From: an uncultured Christensenella sp.
GTDB lineage: Bacteria > Bacillota > Clostridia > Christensenellales > Borkfalkiaceae
Direction of reading: 5' to 3'
DNA: 64,000 nt
Assembly: GCA_910578195.1 (NCBI GenBank)
Contig: CAJTOY010000003.1
Coordinates: 186,001 to 250,000 of the forward strand
Below, one piece after another: positions 20,101-27,444 of the stretch (the stretch's first letter is position 1; each line of letters starts with the position of its first letter). Made by a program: the position numbers and the translations under genes. The notes under the pieces are model-generated. The model saw nothing but the letters and a program-made list of their open reading frames with translations. It ran no database searches and had not been told where the DNA came from.

Positions 20101-21963
20101 ATAGCGGCATACTATTACGAAAGTTTTGACGTAAAGGCAATTTTGGACGCCGATAAATGGTCGGTGCTTTCCGTAAAGAACAACGGCAAAACAAATTACT
20201 ACACTTACGGCGACGAATTGCCTTGTTTGACTGTGGGCGGCGAATATCTGCTATCCGTCTATGACAGACTTGGCAATGGATATTCTTTTACTGTCTTTAT
20301 CGTTGGCAATCCTGCGACAATCACGGTAAAAAATAACGCCGATGATACGGCTTTCGATTTGGCAATCACACTTGAACAGCGTTTCGACACGCTTGTATTC
20401 CTTGAAGTCCGCAGAAACGGCGTGCTGCTTGACGGTATATCCGCAAGCGTTCTGAATTACACATTCGACCGTGCGGGAACCTATGTTCTTACCCTGCGCG
20501 ACAACTTTGGACGTACTATTACAAAAGAATATGTGTTTGTTAAAGCATTGCCCGAAGGCGAACTTATCGGCGTAGAAAACGGCGGCAAAACGAAATCCGA
20601 TGTTACTTTTACATTTGACAACGAAAAATACTATGCTGTCGTTACCAAAGACGGACAAGCATATACCACCGATTACAGCGGCGAATTGTTCTTTAATGCG
20701 ACCGACGAAAACAGCGGAATCTATGATATTCGCCTTTTTCGTTTGACCGATAACGAGAATTATTCCGATTACGGATTTATCGTTAACACACTTGCACCTA
20801 ACTTCGATTTGACCGTTGCGGACGGCTCAACTACGAACAAGAACGTTACCGTGTCTTGGTCGGAAAGCGACATTGAAAGCGTGGTCTATTCGTTGAACGG
20901 CAGCGAATCCGTAACGCTTGAAAACGGCGCAATCCTTTCCGCCGAAGGCGTTTATATCGTTACGGCGACGAACGATTTGGGAACGCAGTTCGCAAAAACA
21001 TTTACGATTGACAAGACGCTCGATTATTATGTTGTTATGGGTAATCAGCCTGTGCAGAACGTCGAAGTAACCAGCGATACGGTTGCCGTTTTCAACAATG
21101 AAGACCTTTCTGTTACGCTTACTAAAAACGGCGAGCCTTTCGATTATTTGTTCGGGGACGTGCTTTCCGATGAAGGCTATTATACGTTCCGCATAAACGA
21201 CGAATTCGGCAATACGACTACGTTCTCAATCACTATTGACAAGAGCGTTTCATACTCGGCGAACGTCGGCGACGGACTCATATCGAACGGCAATGTTCAA
21301 GTTACAAACGGTGAAAAACTGACCGCAACCGTAACCAAAGATAATTTGGTTTTGGACTATGAATTCGGGCAATCTCTCGACGACGAAGGTTACTATAAAT
21401 TCGTATTGCGCGATGTTTACGGCAATGAAAAATCATTTGAATTCCGAATTGTAAAAGGCATAAAAACGACGCTCGATTACACACTCGGCGAGAATGTTTC
21501 CGTACTCAAAATCGACCGCAACGGCGAAGAAGTTTTGCACGACGGCAATCGCTTAAACTTTACTGTAAGCGGAGTTTATATCGTTACGGCAGAAACGGAC
21601 GGAACGACTTATTCTTTCGTTCTTGAACTCGACAACACTGCGCCTACGCTCGACCTTATCGGAGTGAAAAACGGCGGCGTTTCGGGCAAATCCGTTACGC
21701 TCGACAACCTTTCCGAACAGGCTATGGTTGAAGTCTACAAGGACGGCGAGCTTATCGAATACGAACTCGGAAGCGAGCTTAAAGAGTATGGCGAATATCG
21801 CGTAGTATTGACCGACGAAGCTGGCAACACAAACGAATATAATTTTACGTTGAAATATAAAATGGACGGGGGGATCATTGCTCTTATTGTAATATGCGTT
21901 CTGGTCACAACGGGGTGCGGTGTGTTCTTATTCATCAAAAAACGTAGACATAGAAGATCCTAA
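17155..21963 (+). CDS. Giant Ig-like repeat surface protein 2 (tandem paralogue)
   Basis: 1,602 residues from the ATG at 17155, which has an AGGAG site 8 bases upstream. An in-frame ATG at 17119 lies inside the hairpin and is rejected as the start. Signal peptide about 1-38, then Ig-like units that align along their full length with the preceding gene: shared landmarks include DEVRTG.YWLYKS, SMSDN.FTAP, IEYGIAFD and YDRLGNGYSFTVFI. The C-terminal helix (GGIIALIVICVLVTTGCGVF) and the basic tail KKRRHRRS match too. A tandem duplication is the simplest explanation. The N-terminal 250 residues and the membrane helix look most diverged, the central half least. Confidence 0.85.
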   Translation: MKLKMKLYLILPTLICLMILCGIIGFMSVKPLYASAASIASVQTFMGMENTKHDIFDSAFDENPIKPYSESKQFTTGIQFYCSENTGTKATTNIIKLNANSINIDFTNAQTLYRPSISHLYLETGYTFSIMNSSNRSVWSASMNGRIEYDMYTGEETYCKDININGSYKSSQSQDFGTLHFLPSEFGNQRVYLDDGSYTIKISRSYEWTDMDMYCGNSMMFATSNMTGSLTIDKGKVTMAMKGVTSNNDIVNGSYTKERVTVTANGDSFSKLYYKTPSSSSYTSTSNRTYTIPTTNGWYYFYAENAFGTTTDTLSFYYDSVAPTGTIRSNGSVVSSGGYVGKSFSYSATDSGSGLSKLYYKTPVSGVYSEYNSGTIIPANSDEGWYYFYAVDRSGNQSATASVYLENTAPHIEIFRNDKLAFSKDLSVSENIDTDIYLNPNDRIKVTCDTSSGRATCNYTLNTNTTIGSAYTDRHYTITVTSATGIVGNFTYHIVRSKPIIMIDGNGYTSGSTLYFNSDQSVSFMDDTIIDDSKDTGATVQWNGNSEFFSYKSGNGKTLTTANGTETRYNLTLNDRAGNESTFTVYIDKLAPTGNWKSDGTNLPNGGYTNKSLSFHFTETGTTATYSHNGGEYNTYASGRTLTADGTYTVILTDRANNKSTFTAHIDTIPPTGQMYANYAPIGSGTITNGKVYFTWDGNLTATVNGSSYTKNTVLSEDGTYTFRLTDSAQNTATYSVTIDTIAPTYNADKLQSQPKMITRWYVVKFDGKNYSFADYNEALAFAFDKEFKANVTVLSLDRLEDFNQHHLVVGGDEVRTGTYWLYKSQTNPDSRLYYFNRDGLNNVIAYYAKNSVSTVNYFTLDGDNVYGDPADSMSDNVFTAPDGASAPVLNGFVFERTDGSEMFAELMGASGTRIRIEYGIAFDAQVTVGGLYKFTELDEAGNSTVFYGFLDLIAPELKVTATIYGNGSETELCITKDGLTGIAAYYYESFDVKAILDADKWSVLSVKNNGKTNYYTYGDELPCLTVGGEYLLSVYDRLGNGYSFTVFIVGNPATITVKNNADDTAFDLAITLEQRFDTLVFLEVRRNGVLLDGISASVLNYTFDRAGTYVLTLRDNFGRTITKEYVFVKALPEGELIGVENGGKTKSDVTFTFDNEKYYAVVTKDGQAYTTDYSGELFFNATDENSGIYDIRLFRLTDNENYSDYGFIVNTLAPNFDLTVADGSTTNKNVTVSWSESDIESVVYSLNGSESVTLENGAILSAEGVYIVTATNDLGTQFAKTFTIDKTLDYYVVMGNQPVQNVEVTSDTVAVFNNEDLSVTLTKNGEPFDYLFGDVLSDEGYYTFRINDEFGNTTTFSITIDKSVSYSANVGDGLISNGNVQVTNGEKLTATVTKDNLVLDYEFGQSLDDEGYYKFVLRDVYGNEKSFEFRIVKGIKTTLDYTLGENVSVLKIDRNGEEVLHDGNRLNFTVSGVYIVTAETDGTTYSFVLELDNTAPTLDLIGVKNGGVSGKSVTLDNLSEQAMVEVYKDGELIEYELGSELKEYGEYRVVLTDEAGNTNEYNFTLKYKMDGGIIALIVICVLVTTGCGVFLFIKKRRHRRS

Positions 21964-22077
21964 TAATCGAAAATATAGCGCAATCACTATTAAAATCAGT
22001 CTAGGAAATTGTAATACTGAAATCAAAAATTCTGGACATTATTTTGTCGAAAAACAGAGAAAATTTTCAATAAAGGA

Positions 22078-22106
22078 TTGACAAAATTATGCGTATATGA
22101 TACACT
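22078..22106 (+). promoter_or_regulatory. Strong promoter of the noncoding RNA
   Basis: TTGACA (22078-22083), 17-base spacer, TACACT (22101-22106) preceded by TGA, an extended -10. Transcription should begin near 22111-22113. Confidence 0.8.
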
Positions 22107-22110
22107 TTAA

Positions 22111-22323
22111 ACATAGCAAGGGGTTGCGCCCAGGCTCTCGATACGTTGGGAATTCACAGCGTTAGACCTGTTCGTAAGGCAGGGAATCGTTACGGATTTT
22201 GCGCAATGAGCGAATCCACAATGGCGCGGCTCGTTGAGAATTAAAGCCGAGAGGCTAGTAAATAGTACAGAGTCAGGGATGCATGTGACTAATCTGCATC
22301 GTACTGGCTCTGTATTTATTTTT
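22111..22323 (+). ncRNA. Candidate structured noncoding RNA, about 210 nt
   Basis: The 390 bases between giant gene 2 and the zinc-finger gene contain a consensus promoter, a GC-rich segment with no good ORF, and a terminator. Visible pairings include CTCTCG/CGAGAG (22135-22140/22248-22253) closing the domain, ACGTTG/CAGCGT (22143-22148/22157-22162), CCTG/CAGG (22167-22170/22180-22183), GGATT/AATCC (22194-22198/22213-22217), and competing partners for TTGCGCC near 22124 (GCGCAA at 22201 or GGCGC at 22223). The terminator is an 11-bp stem TACAGAGTCAG/CTGGCTCTGTA (22266-22276/22304-22314) with an inner GATGCA/TGCATC helix and T-rich tail. Size and intergenic setting recall independent RNA classes such as raiA, but I cannot assign it. 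It could also be a leader of the next gene, though its terminator argues for a separate transcript. Confidence 0.65.
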
Positions 22324-22357
22324 ATGGGTTTTGCGGAAGAATCTGAGGAACACGAAA

Positions 22358-22801
22358 ATGAAAACTAACAAAAAGAAAAATAATGTAAAAAAAGTTACTA
22401 ACTATAGCACGTTGCGTTGCCCCTACTGTGGTGGCACAGTGATTTATAGGAGTGCCGATGGTATTTATAAGGATAATACTAGAGGAACTATGCTTTATGT
22501 GTGTTCGCATTATCCTATATGTGATGTCTATGTGCGTGTTCATCCTAATACAAAAACTCCTATGGGTACGATGGCGGACCATAAATTGCGCACATTAAGA
22601 ATTGCTGCGCACAAGCATTTTGATAAACTACATAAGAGCGGATATATGACTCGTCAGGAGGCATATATGTGGCTGGCGAATTTAATTAGTGCACCGCTTT
22701 CGCAGGCACACATAGGTTATTTGGGCGAGTATTACTGCAATCTGGTAATTAAAGAAAGTGACAAGTTGTTGGAAATGAAGAACACAATGAAAAAAAACTG
22801 A
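22358..22801 (+). CDS. Zinc-finger protein (DUF3268-like)
   Basis: 147 residues from the ATG at 22358, placed by GAGGAA 7 bases upstream; an in-frame TTG at 22331 is less likely. The lysine-rich N-terminus is followed by CPYCGG, with CSHYPICD 36 residues later, a four-cysteine zinc finger. The helical C-terminal half has [19 protein letters not shown]. This layout matches the zinc-finger domain family recalled as DUF3268, found on phages and mobile elements. Biological role unknown; nucleic acid binding is likely. It starts just after the terminator of the RNA gene. Confidence 0.7.
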   Translation: MKTNKKKNNVKKVTNYSTLRCPYCGGTVIYRSADGIYKDNTRGTMLYVCSHYPICDVYVRVHPNTKTPMGTMADHKLRTLRIAAHKHFDKLHKSGYMTRQEAYMWLANLISAPLSQAHIGYLGEYYCNLVIKESDKLLEMKNTMKKN

Positions 22802-22814
22802 TTGGAGGTTTAGC

Positions 22815-23192
22815 GTGAAAAAGCGAATAATAATCTTAATCCCGATGATTGTATTTATCGGGATATTAGTTTTGTTTAAGACAGTATTTTTTATAGGCTT
22901 TGTACCATCTGAGTCTATGGAGCCTACTTTGAAGGCAAATAGTGTAATATTTGGTAAACGGATTTACAGTGAGTTGTCGGAAGGAGATATCGTCATTTTC
23001 GAATATGAAGATAGCGTGTTGGTAAAGCGCATTGCTGGTGTTGGAGGACAAAAGATCGAAATAGAAGGTATTAATTACATTGTACCGGAAGACTGCTATT
23101 TTGTTATGGGTGATAATAGAGATAATTCTTGGGATTCTCGGTTTTGGGAAGATCCATTCGTAAAAAAGAGCAGTGTGATTGCAAAGTTGTGA
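22815..23192 (+). CDS. Minimal type I signal peptidase
   Basis: 125 residues, one N-terminal membrane helix (about 5-27). The catalytic Ser34 is in PSESMEPT, the general-base Lys71 in VLVKRIAG, and the box E motif [13 protein letters not shown] follows near 95. These are the S26 signal peptidase I signatures, in a protein shorter than the usual 170-190 residues because the second domain is nearly absent. It should cleave signal peptides outside the membrane; the giant surface proteins or the element's secreted peptidase are possible substrates (inference). The start is GTG at 22815, with TTGGAGG upstream. Confidence 0.88.
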   Translation: MKKRIIILIPMIVFIGILVLFKTVFFIGFVPSESMEPTLKANSVIFGKRIYSELSEGDIVIFEYEDSVLVKRIAGVGGQKIEIEGINYIVPEDCYFVMGDNRDNSWDSRFWEDPFVKKSSVIAKL

Positions 23193-23210
23193 TATAACCA
23201 ATTATGCTCG

Positions 23211-23239
23211 TTGACTTTCGACCTAAAATATGATAAAAT
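23211..23239 (+). promoter_or_regulatory. Promoter of small zinc-ribbon gene
   Basis: TTGACT (23211-23216), 17-base spacer, TAAAAT (23234-23239), 25 bases before the ATG at 23264. Confidence 0.7.
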
Positions 23240-23263
23240 TTATAATTAAGGAAGGTAATATAA

Positions 23264-23428
23264 ATGACTGTTAAAGTATGTCCGAATTGTGGAACAGAAA
23301 ATAAAGGACTTGATTTGGTTGAAACGAAGGGTATCTTTATTTGCAGTAACTGTAAAAAAGTCATAGATGCTACAGATAATAAAATTTTAGATACAGATCA
23401 GCCTGAAGAAATAAAAAAAATTAAGTAA
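23264..23428 (+). CDS. Small zinc-ribbon protein, 54 aa
   Basis: A 54-residue ORF starting MTVKVCPNCGTENKG. CPNC near residue 6 and CSNC near residue 28 form a four-cysteine zinc ribbon, followed by an acidic, lysine-ended tail. It has its own promoter, the RBS-like AAGGAAGG, and a strong terminator 18 bases after the stop, so it is a self-contained transcription unit. Function unknown. Confidence 0.7.
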   Translation: MTVKVCPNCGTENKGLDLVETKGIFICSNCKKVIDATDNKILDTDQPEEIKKIK

Positions 23429-23446
23429 AATTTCATTAATATAAAA

Positions 23447-23478
23447 GGAGCTACGTTGTTTGCGTAGCTCCTTTTTTT
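23447..23478 (+). terminator. Rho-independent terminator
   Basis: GGAGCTACG/CGTAGCTCC (23447-23455/23463-23471) with a 7-base loop and seven T. Confidence 0.85.
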
Positions 23479-23616
23479 CATTTAATTCAAAGGCAACAAT
23501 AACTATCGGGTGCTATGTTAAGCGTGTTTTTGATTTTATTTTCTCACATTTTTAAACTATTACAATCGCTATGTTATAATCGACTGAATTCGACAAAATC
23601 AGTTATAGGAAAAATA

Positions 23617-23645
23617 TTGTCATTTGGCTTAATATGTGTTATACT
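23617..23645 (+). promoter_or_regulatory. Promoter of attenuator-type leader A
   Basis: TTGTCA (23617-23622), 17-base spacer, TATACT (23640-23645). The transcript would start near 23652 and meet a terminator about 70 bases later. Confidence 0.75.
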
Positions 23646-23651
23646 GATTGC

Positions 23652-23880
23652 ATAAGTTTCTTTATTGCAGTTGGCAATAATAGTTTCTGAGTTTCAAAGT
23701 GTCTGTTTCGTGCAGGCATTTTTTTGTTTAATTGGCCGAAAGGCAACACAGCGCTCTGAGAATTGATTTCTTGGTGCGCTTTTATATAGATTCGGAGTAG
23801 GCGATGACTCCATAAATTCACTTTCTCGGCAAATTTTGTGATTTGCCGTTACATATAAAATTCAATAAAGCCCTGTTAGT
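23652..23880 (+). promoter_or_regulatory. Leader A: hairpin plus tandem terminators
   Basis: After the promoter come a TTATTGC/GCAATAA hairpin (23662-23680 region), the segment TCTGAGTTTCAAAGTGTC, and a terminator AGTGTCTG/CAGGCATT (23698-23705/23713-23720) with T-run. Then GCC-GAAA-GGC, a GNRA-type mini-hairpin (23735-23744), precedes a second terminator-like stem beginning AGCGCTC (23750-23790). A further CGGCAAAT/ATTTGCCG stem lies near 23827-23848. No ORF of note. The layout matches leaders B (30657) and C (56951). Confidence 0.55.
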
Positions 23881-23882
23881 AG

Positions 23883-23911
23883 TTGAAATTTTCTGTATTT
23901 CGTGCTATAAT
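23883..23911 (+). promoter_or_regulatory. Promoter of HipA-like kinase gene
   Basis: TTGAAA (23883-23888), 17-base spacer, TATAAT (23906-23911). AGCCCTG just upstream and CAGGGTTTCAA just downstream are partly complementary (CCCTG/CAGGG, TTGAAA/TTTCAA) and could be an operator. Confidence 0.75.
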
Positions 23912-23948
23912 ATCAAAGCAGGGTTTCAATCTCAAAAGGAGGTATCCA

Positions 23949-25088
23949 ATGACATTTGAGCTAAAACAATATGACAATGTGCTTTTGAAGTTCCGTTTGG
24001 AAAGAACGGGCTTGGGTGAGATTGTCTATCATATCGATTGGGTGAACGACGAGTTGAAACATTTGCTGCCGATTGGGTTGTCTCTCAATCCCGAAGGTCT
24101 TGCAAAATGGTTATCATCTCGAGTGATACCGAAAAATAGAGAGTTCGTTGATCAGATTCTTTCGAGAAGCGGACTTTCTCATAATGATACAATCGGAATT
24201 ATTCAGTTGTGTAAAGGTCTTTCTCTTAACGACAGTTATTGGATTGTCGAGGAGGGATTCAGCGGAAAATTTGCAGACTACAATCTTTACGAGAATAGTT
24301 TTGCCCGCACGTTGGCTTTAATAGCCTATACTGGTTACGGCAGTACAACCCGCAAAGGGTTTACTTCATCGCCTGAATATACCACGAACGGTATGCTCAG
24401 AAAGTGCTGGCGTCGAATCAATAAGAAAATCTATCTTTACAAGGGCGGCACGTCGGGTGCAGCCAATGCGGGGAAAGAACCGTATTCCGAATTCTATGCG
24501 GCGCAAATCGCCGAAAGAATGGGACTTAAACACGTTACCTACGGCTTATCCAAATGGAAAGGACTCGTGTGTTCCACATGTGAGCTGTTTACAGACATTA
24601 AAACATCGTATGTTCCGATCCATAGATTTTTACCGAATTGCACATTAACGAAGACAGTTGAATTTTTGAAATCACTTGGCGGCAGTTATTATGACGAGTT
24701 TGCCGATATGATGATATTCGACGCTATTATCTTTAATACTGACAGACATTTCGGGAATTTTGGTTTACTGGTCGATAATGCAACTAATGAGCCGATAGCG
24801 TTCGCACCCATTTTCGATAACGGGTTGTCGCTCTTCAACTATGCGATGGAGGATGATTTACGCGAAATCGAAAAGTATGCTCAAACCAGAAGTCCGGCAT
24901 TTGTTGGTGTATCTTATGACGCACTGGTCAAAGAGTTTTTGTCGGATAGACAGAGAGAAGAGTTGCGCAAGCTGATCAACTTCAAGTTCCAAAAGCATTC
25001 CAAGTATAATTTACCCAGTGCTCGACTGAAAACCATTGAGGCATTCATCCAAACACGAGTACAGGAAATATTAGATACGAAGAAATAA
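23949..25088 (+). CDS. HipA-like Ser/Thr kinase domain protein
   Basis: 379 residues from the ATG at 23949, set by AAAAGGAGG 7 bases upstream; an upstream in-frame ATG at 23883 lies in the promoter. The C-terminal two-thirds has HipA-fold marks: LYKGGTSGAANAG near 163 (nucleotide-loop region), NTDRHFGNFG near 264 (catalytic Asp and Asn), and APIFDNGLSL near 287 (metal-binding Asp). HipA kinases phosphorylate protein targets such as aminoacyl-tRNA synthetases; the target here is unknown. No HipB-like antitoxin lies beside it, which is unusual. It forms its own unit with a promoter and a terminator at 25128. Confidence 0.75.
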   Translation: MTFELKQYDNVLLKFRLERTGLGEIVYHIDWVNDELKHLLPIGLSLNPEGLAKWLSSRVIPKNREFVDQILSRSGLSHNDTIGIIQLCKGLSLNDSYWIVEEGFSGKFADYNLYENSFARTLALIAYTGYGSTTRKGFTSSPEYTTNGMLRKCWRRINKKIYLYKGGTSGAANAGKEPYSEFYAAQIAERMGLKHVTYGLSKWKGLVCSTCELFTDIKTSYVPIHRFLPNCTLTKTVEFLKSLGGSYYDEFADMMIFDAIIFNTDRHFGNFGLLVDNATNEPIAFAPIFDNGLSLFNYAMEDDLREIEKYAQTRSPAFVGVSYDALVKEFLSDRQREELRKLINFKFQKHSKYNLPSARLKTIEAFIQTRVQEILDTKK

Positions 25089-25127
25089 GACAACTCATAA
25101 ATTAATATATTAGCCGAAAGGTCACAA

Positions 25128-25165
25128 AGCACTCAGAGAGCAATTTGCTCTTTGAGTGCTTTTTT
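25128..25165 (+). terminator. Terminator after HipA-like gene, preceded by GCC-GAAA-GGT mini-hairpin
   Basis: A 16-bp stem AGCACTCAGAGAGCAA/TTGCTCTTTGAGTGCT (25128-25143/25145-25160) and T-run. The GCCGAAAGGTCACAAAGCACTC block at 25113-25134 closely resembles 23735-23756 in leader A. Confidence 0.85.
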
Positions 25166-25266
25166 CATATATTGCAGAAACTGAAAGGTTTCTATAACTT
25201 TATGTTCCGGGGGTATCGAAAGGTGTTCCTGTTTTATATATAAAAATCTATCAAGGAGGTAAAACC

Positions 25267-25671
25267 ATGACACTGTATTTAACAGTAAAGACCGATGTCA
25301 AAGACCTGATAATCGACTTCATCGAAGTGCAGTTAAAATCCGGAGAAACCGTATCGCTCAACTGGAAGAGAAGTTGGGTGCAGCGCGGTAAGAACGGATT
25401 CAGTACGGAATTTGAAGGCGTTTGTTTCAATGAACATTTGGCTACCGGACAACTCGACAGGTTAAAGAAGATGCGTGTTAAAGAGGTAGGAATGTATTCT
25501 GATGAGCACGCCGAAGGTCAATTTTCTTTGAATATCGAAAGAATGGAATTCTATGACAACAACAAATGTCTAATATTTCGTAAACCATATAAGATTGATA
25601 TGCAAAGTCAAATTCAGGGCGTGGCAATGCAGCAGCTGTACAACAAATTCTTGGCAAGTTCACGGAGGTAA
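25267..25671 (+). CDS. Hypothetical protein, 134 aa
   Basis: Soluble, strand-rich in its first half (LTVKTDVKDLIIDFIEVQL), then DEHAEGQFSLNIERMEFYDN, ending in a helix. No motif I recognise. A perfect AAGGAGG precedes the ATG, and the gene starts a run of small, closely spaced ORFs that reaches 28370. The stop is three bases before the next start codon, so the two are co-translated. Confidence 0.65.
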   Translation: MTLYLTVKTDVKDLIIDFIEVQLKSGETVSLNWKRSWVQRGKNGFSTEFEGVCFNEHLATGQLDRLKKMRVKEVGMYSDEHAEGQFSLNIERMEFYDNNKCLIFRKPYKIDMQSQIQGVAMQQLYNKFLASSRR

Positions 25672-25673
25672 AA

Positions 25674-26108
25674 ATGGAAGAACTTAAAAACAACGATATC
25701 GATTATATATTGGTCATTGTACCTTTTATAGCCGAAATCATAGCGGCCGATATGCCGGATAAAGTACGCGAGCTTAGGTTTAACGCGATAAGACAATTAC
25801 AGTCCAGACTGGCTTTTTATAAAGAGCTGGGATATATGGAATCACTGTTATGCGCGATTGCAAGGAAAAGAGCGGAGATGATTATGCGTACTACGTCAAA
25901 AATCGAAATGGAAAAAGTAATGCGCGTTCACTGTCCGCATTATGATGGGAACAAGTTCGTTCCGGATCGGTACAATGTGCCAGAAGAAGAAATGATATCA
26001 TGGGCAGAAACGTCGTTAAAGGCTCCGTTAAATGATATCGGATACCGCCGCTATGCAGAACTGTTCAGACAAATTTTCCCTGAGCAGGCAAAAGAAATAT
26101 TCAATTAG
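25674..26108 (+). CDS. Hypothetical helical protein, 144 aa
   Basis: Mostly helical and charged, starting MEELKNNDIDYIL. It contains RKRAEMIMRTTSKIEMEKVM and an HCPHYDGNKFVPDRYNVPEE stretch, and ends with FRQIFPEQAKEIFN. No catalytic signature. CGGAGGTAAAA precedes the ATG, only two bases downstream of the previous stop. Function not recognised. Confidence 0.65.
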   Translation: MEELKNNDIDYILVIVPFIAEIIAADMPDKVRELRFNAIRQLQSRLAFYKELGYMESLLCAIARKRAEMIMRTTSKIEMEKVMRVHCPHYDGNKFVPDRYNVPEEEMISWAETSLKAPLNDIGYRRYAELFRQIFPEQAKEIFN

Positions 26109-26120
26109 GAGAAAACAACT

Positions 26121-26441
26121 ATGGCAAAAACAAAAGATTTAAAAGAATGCAAGCAGGCATTTCAGAGCGCAATAACAGAGAACTTCGACGGTATGTGGCT
26201 GAAAGACGGTTTCGTGGAAGAATTAATTGAACGTTACGGATTAGAGAGTCTTCTTTATCTGTGTGCGTTGACCATACAAAGCCACGACTCGGACGGCCGC
26301 TATTCTCGAAGGAACAAAGAATGGGCAAAGTCCATAGACATTACCGAAAATGAGTTTGAACGGCGTGAGTTGGAAATGAATACTCATCCTGCAGTTCTTG
26401 ATGGTATAACCGATATTCTTCTTAGAAGGAGCAGAAAATGA
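26121..26441 (+). CDS. Hypothetical protein, 106 aa
   Basis: A helical, charged protein with no recognised domain; segments such as NFDGMWLKDGFVEELIERYG and SRRNKEWAKSIDITENEFER are seen. TAGGAG precedes the ATG. The stop overlaps the next ATG (AAAATGATAG), a sign of coupling. Confidence 0.6.
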   Translation: MAKTKDLKECKQAFQSAITENFDGMWLKDGFVEELIERYGLESLLYLCALTIQSHDSDGRYSRRNKEWAKSIDITENEFERRELEMNTHPAVLDGITDILLRRSRK

Positions 26442-26626
26442 TAGATACATCAAAAAGGCTGATTATTGTAGTGCGCAGGGGAATGGTTGATTCTGTCTAT
26501 TGCAGTAAGGATGTATCGTTATCCGGCGCAGAGATTATTGACTTAGACTTGACGGATCTGAACAAAATACGCAGAAACAAGCTGAGCGCAAAAAAAGCCA
26601 AACGGCAAATGCGGCAAATCTATTAA
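26438..26626 (+). CDS. Small hypothetical protein, 62 aa
   Basis: Starts MIDTSKRLIIVVRRG, contains CSKDVSLSGAEIIDLDLTDLN and ends in a basic tail KLSAKKAKRQMRQIY. The strand-helix-strand pattern and conserved-looking tail suggest a small folded protein. AGAAGGAGC precedes the start, which overlaps the previous stop. I recall similar short proteins in clostridial elements but no function. Confidence 0.6.
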   Translation: MIDTSKRLIIVVRRGMVDSVYCSKDVSLSGAEIIDLDLTDLNKIRRNKLSAKKAKRQMRQIY

Positions 26627-26642
26627 CAGGAGGAAGCACAAA

Positions 26643-26762
26643 GTGCGAATAAAACAATTTAATCAAGACTCAATGTCTAACAATCTTTGCGGAACTTGTC
26701 TTAAGTTCCGCATATCTTTTATAGGCAAATTAACTAGAAGTAGGAGGTATATCTATGAATAA
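26643..26762 (+). CDS. Possible 39-aa ORF overlapping a hairpin
   Basis: GTG at 26643 follows CAGGAGGAAGCAC, a fine RBS, and the frame runs to 26762, overlapping the ATG of the DUF4262 gene (26755). The peptide begins VRIKQFNQDSMSNN and has one CGTC pair. Inside it GCGGAACTT/AAGTTCCGC (26689-26697/26703-26711) forms a 9-bp hairpin. The RBS supports translation; the hairpin could instead mean this is regulatory DNA. Weakly supported. Confidence 0.35.
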   Translation: MRIKQFNQDSMSNNLCGTCLKFRISFIGKLTRSRRYIYE

Positions 26763-27198
26763 GAAACTCGATTGGATAGTATTGCTTGAATGTAACGGTC
26801 ACAAATGTGACGTGTGCGGAGAGATTGAATACAACTTTATCGACGGCTTCTGTAATGCTCACACGTTTGGTATGTATAAATATGGACATTCAGAATTTCA
26901 GTTGGTTCTTAATATGGAGTACAAAATGATTCTATATACTTTAAATACGTTGGGCTTACGTGTGCAGGCAGGTAGCGTATTCAAAGACGGCGATATTATC
27001 GATGACATGTTTGAAGGCTATAAAGTTCTCTTAAAGGAATTCGAGGAAAACGGCAAAAAATTTCTGAGAGTAATTATTCCGGACGCAAACCACAAGTTCC
27101 CCGACGATGAAGGCTGTCAATTAGAATATAGTTATCAGGCTTTGCCGATTGAAGACTTATACAAAAACGATACCTTAGTACATGGAAGGGATAATTAA
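26755..27198 (+). CDS. DUF4262 family protein
   Basis: 147 residues. The AHTFGMYKYGHSEFQLVL stretch near residue 39 is the hallmark of DUF4262, and GDIIDDMF, DEGCQLEY later also fit. The first 30 residues carry three cysteines (CNGHKCDVCG), which may bind zinc. No enzymatic role is established for the family that I know of. GTAGGAGG precedes the ATG. It lies in the run of small genes, two bases before the zinc-ribbon gene. Confidence 0.75.
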   Translation: MNKKLDWIVLLECNGHKCDVCGEIEYNFIDGFCNAHTFGMYKYGHSEFQLVLNMEYKMILYTLNTLGLRVQAGSVFKDGDIIDDMFEGYKVLLKEFEENGKKFLRVIIPDANHKFPDDEGCQLEYSYQALPIEDLYKNDTLVHGRDN

Positions 27199-27200
27199 TA

Positions 27201-27428
27201 ATGTTCAGAGAAGAAATTGAAATTTGTCCTTACTGTGAAAAGGAAATTGCAAAGAAGTGGGATGTCGAGAATAACGGCTATCAAGTAACCTGCCCGAACT
27301 GCGGTAAAAAGATTATGCTATGCGACGCTTGTCTTCATAGCGAAGATAACAAAAAAATGCGTTGCAACTGGTCGGAAGAAAACGGGTGCTTTAGGCATCC
27401 AAAAGAAAAATCTAAAAAATCAAACTAA
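27201..27428 (+). CDS. Zinc-ribbon protein, 75 aa
   Basis: Two CXXC pairs (CPYC near 9 and CPNC near 31) form a zinc ribbon, and a second set CDAC, CNW, CFRHP follows. The C-terminus is lysine-rich. Probably binds nucleic acid or a protein partner. The start ATG lies in AATAATG after GAAGGGATAA. Confidence 0.65.
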   Translation: MFREEIEICPYCEKEIAKKWDVENNGYQVTCPNCGKKIMLCDACLHSEDNKKMRCNWSEENGCFRHPKEKSKKSN

Positions 27429-27444
27429 CAGGAGAAAAATTATT

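Noticed and set aside
22111..22323. Assignment of the structured RNA as tmRNA, 6S RNA or RNase P
   Set aside because: It is too short for tmRNA or RNase P, no tRNA-like ends are seen, and it is not the single long bubbled hairpin of 6S RNA.
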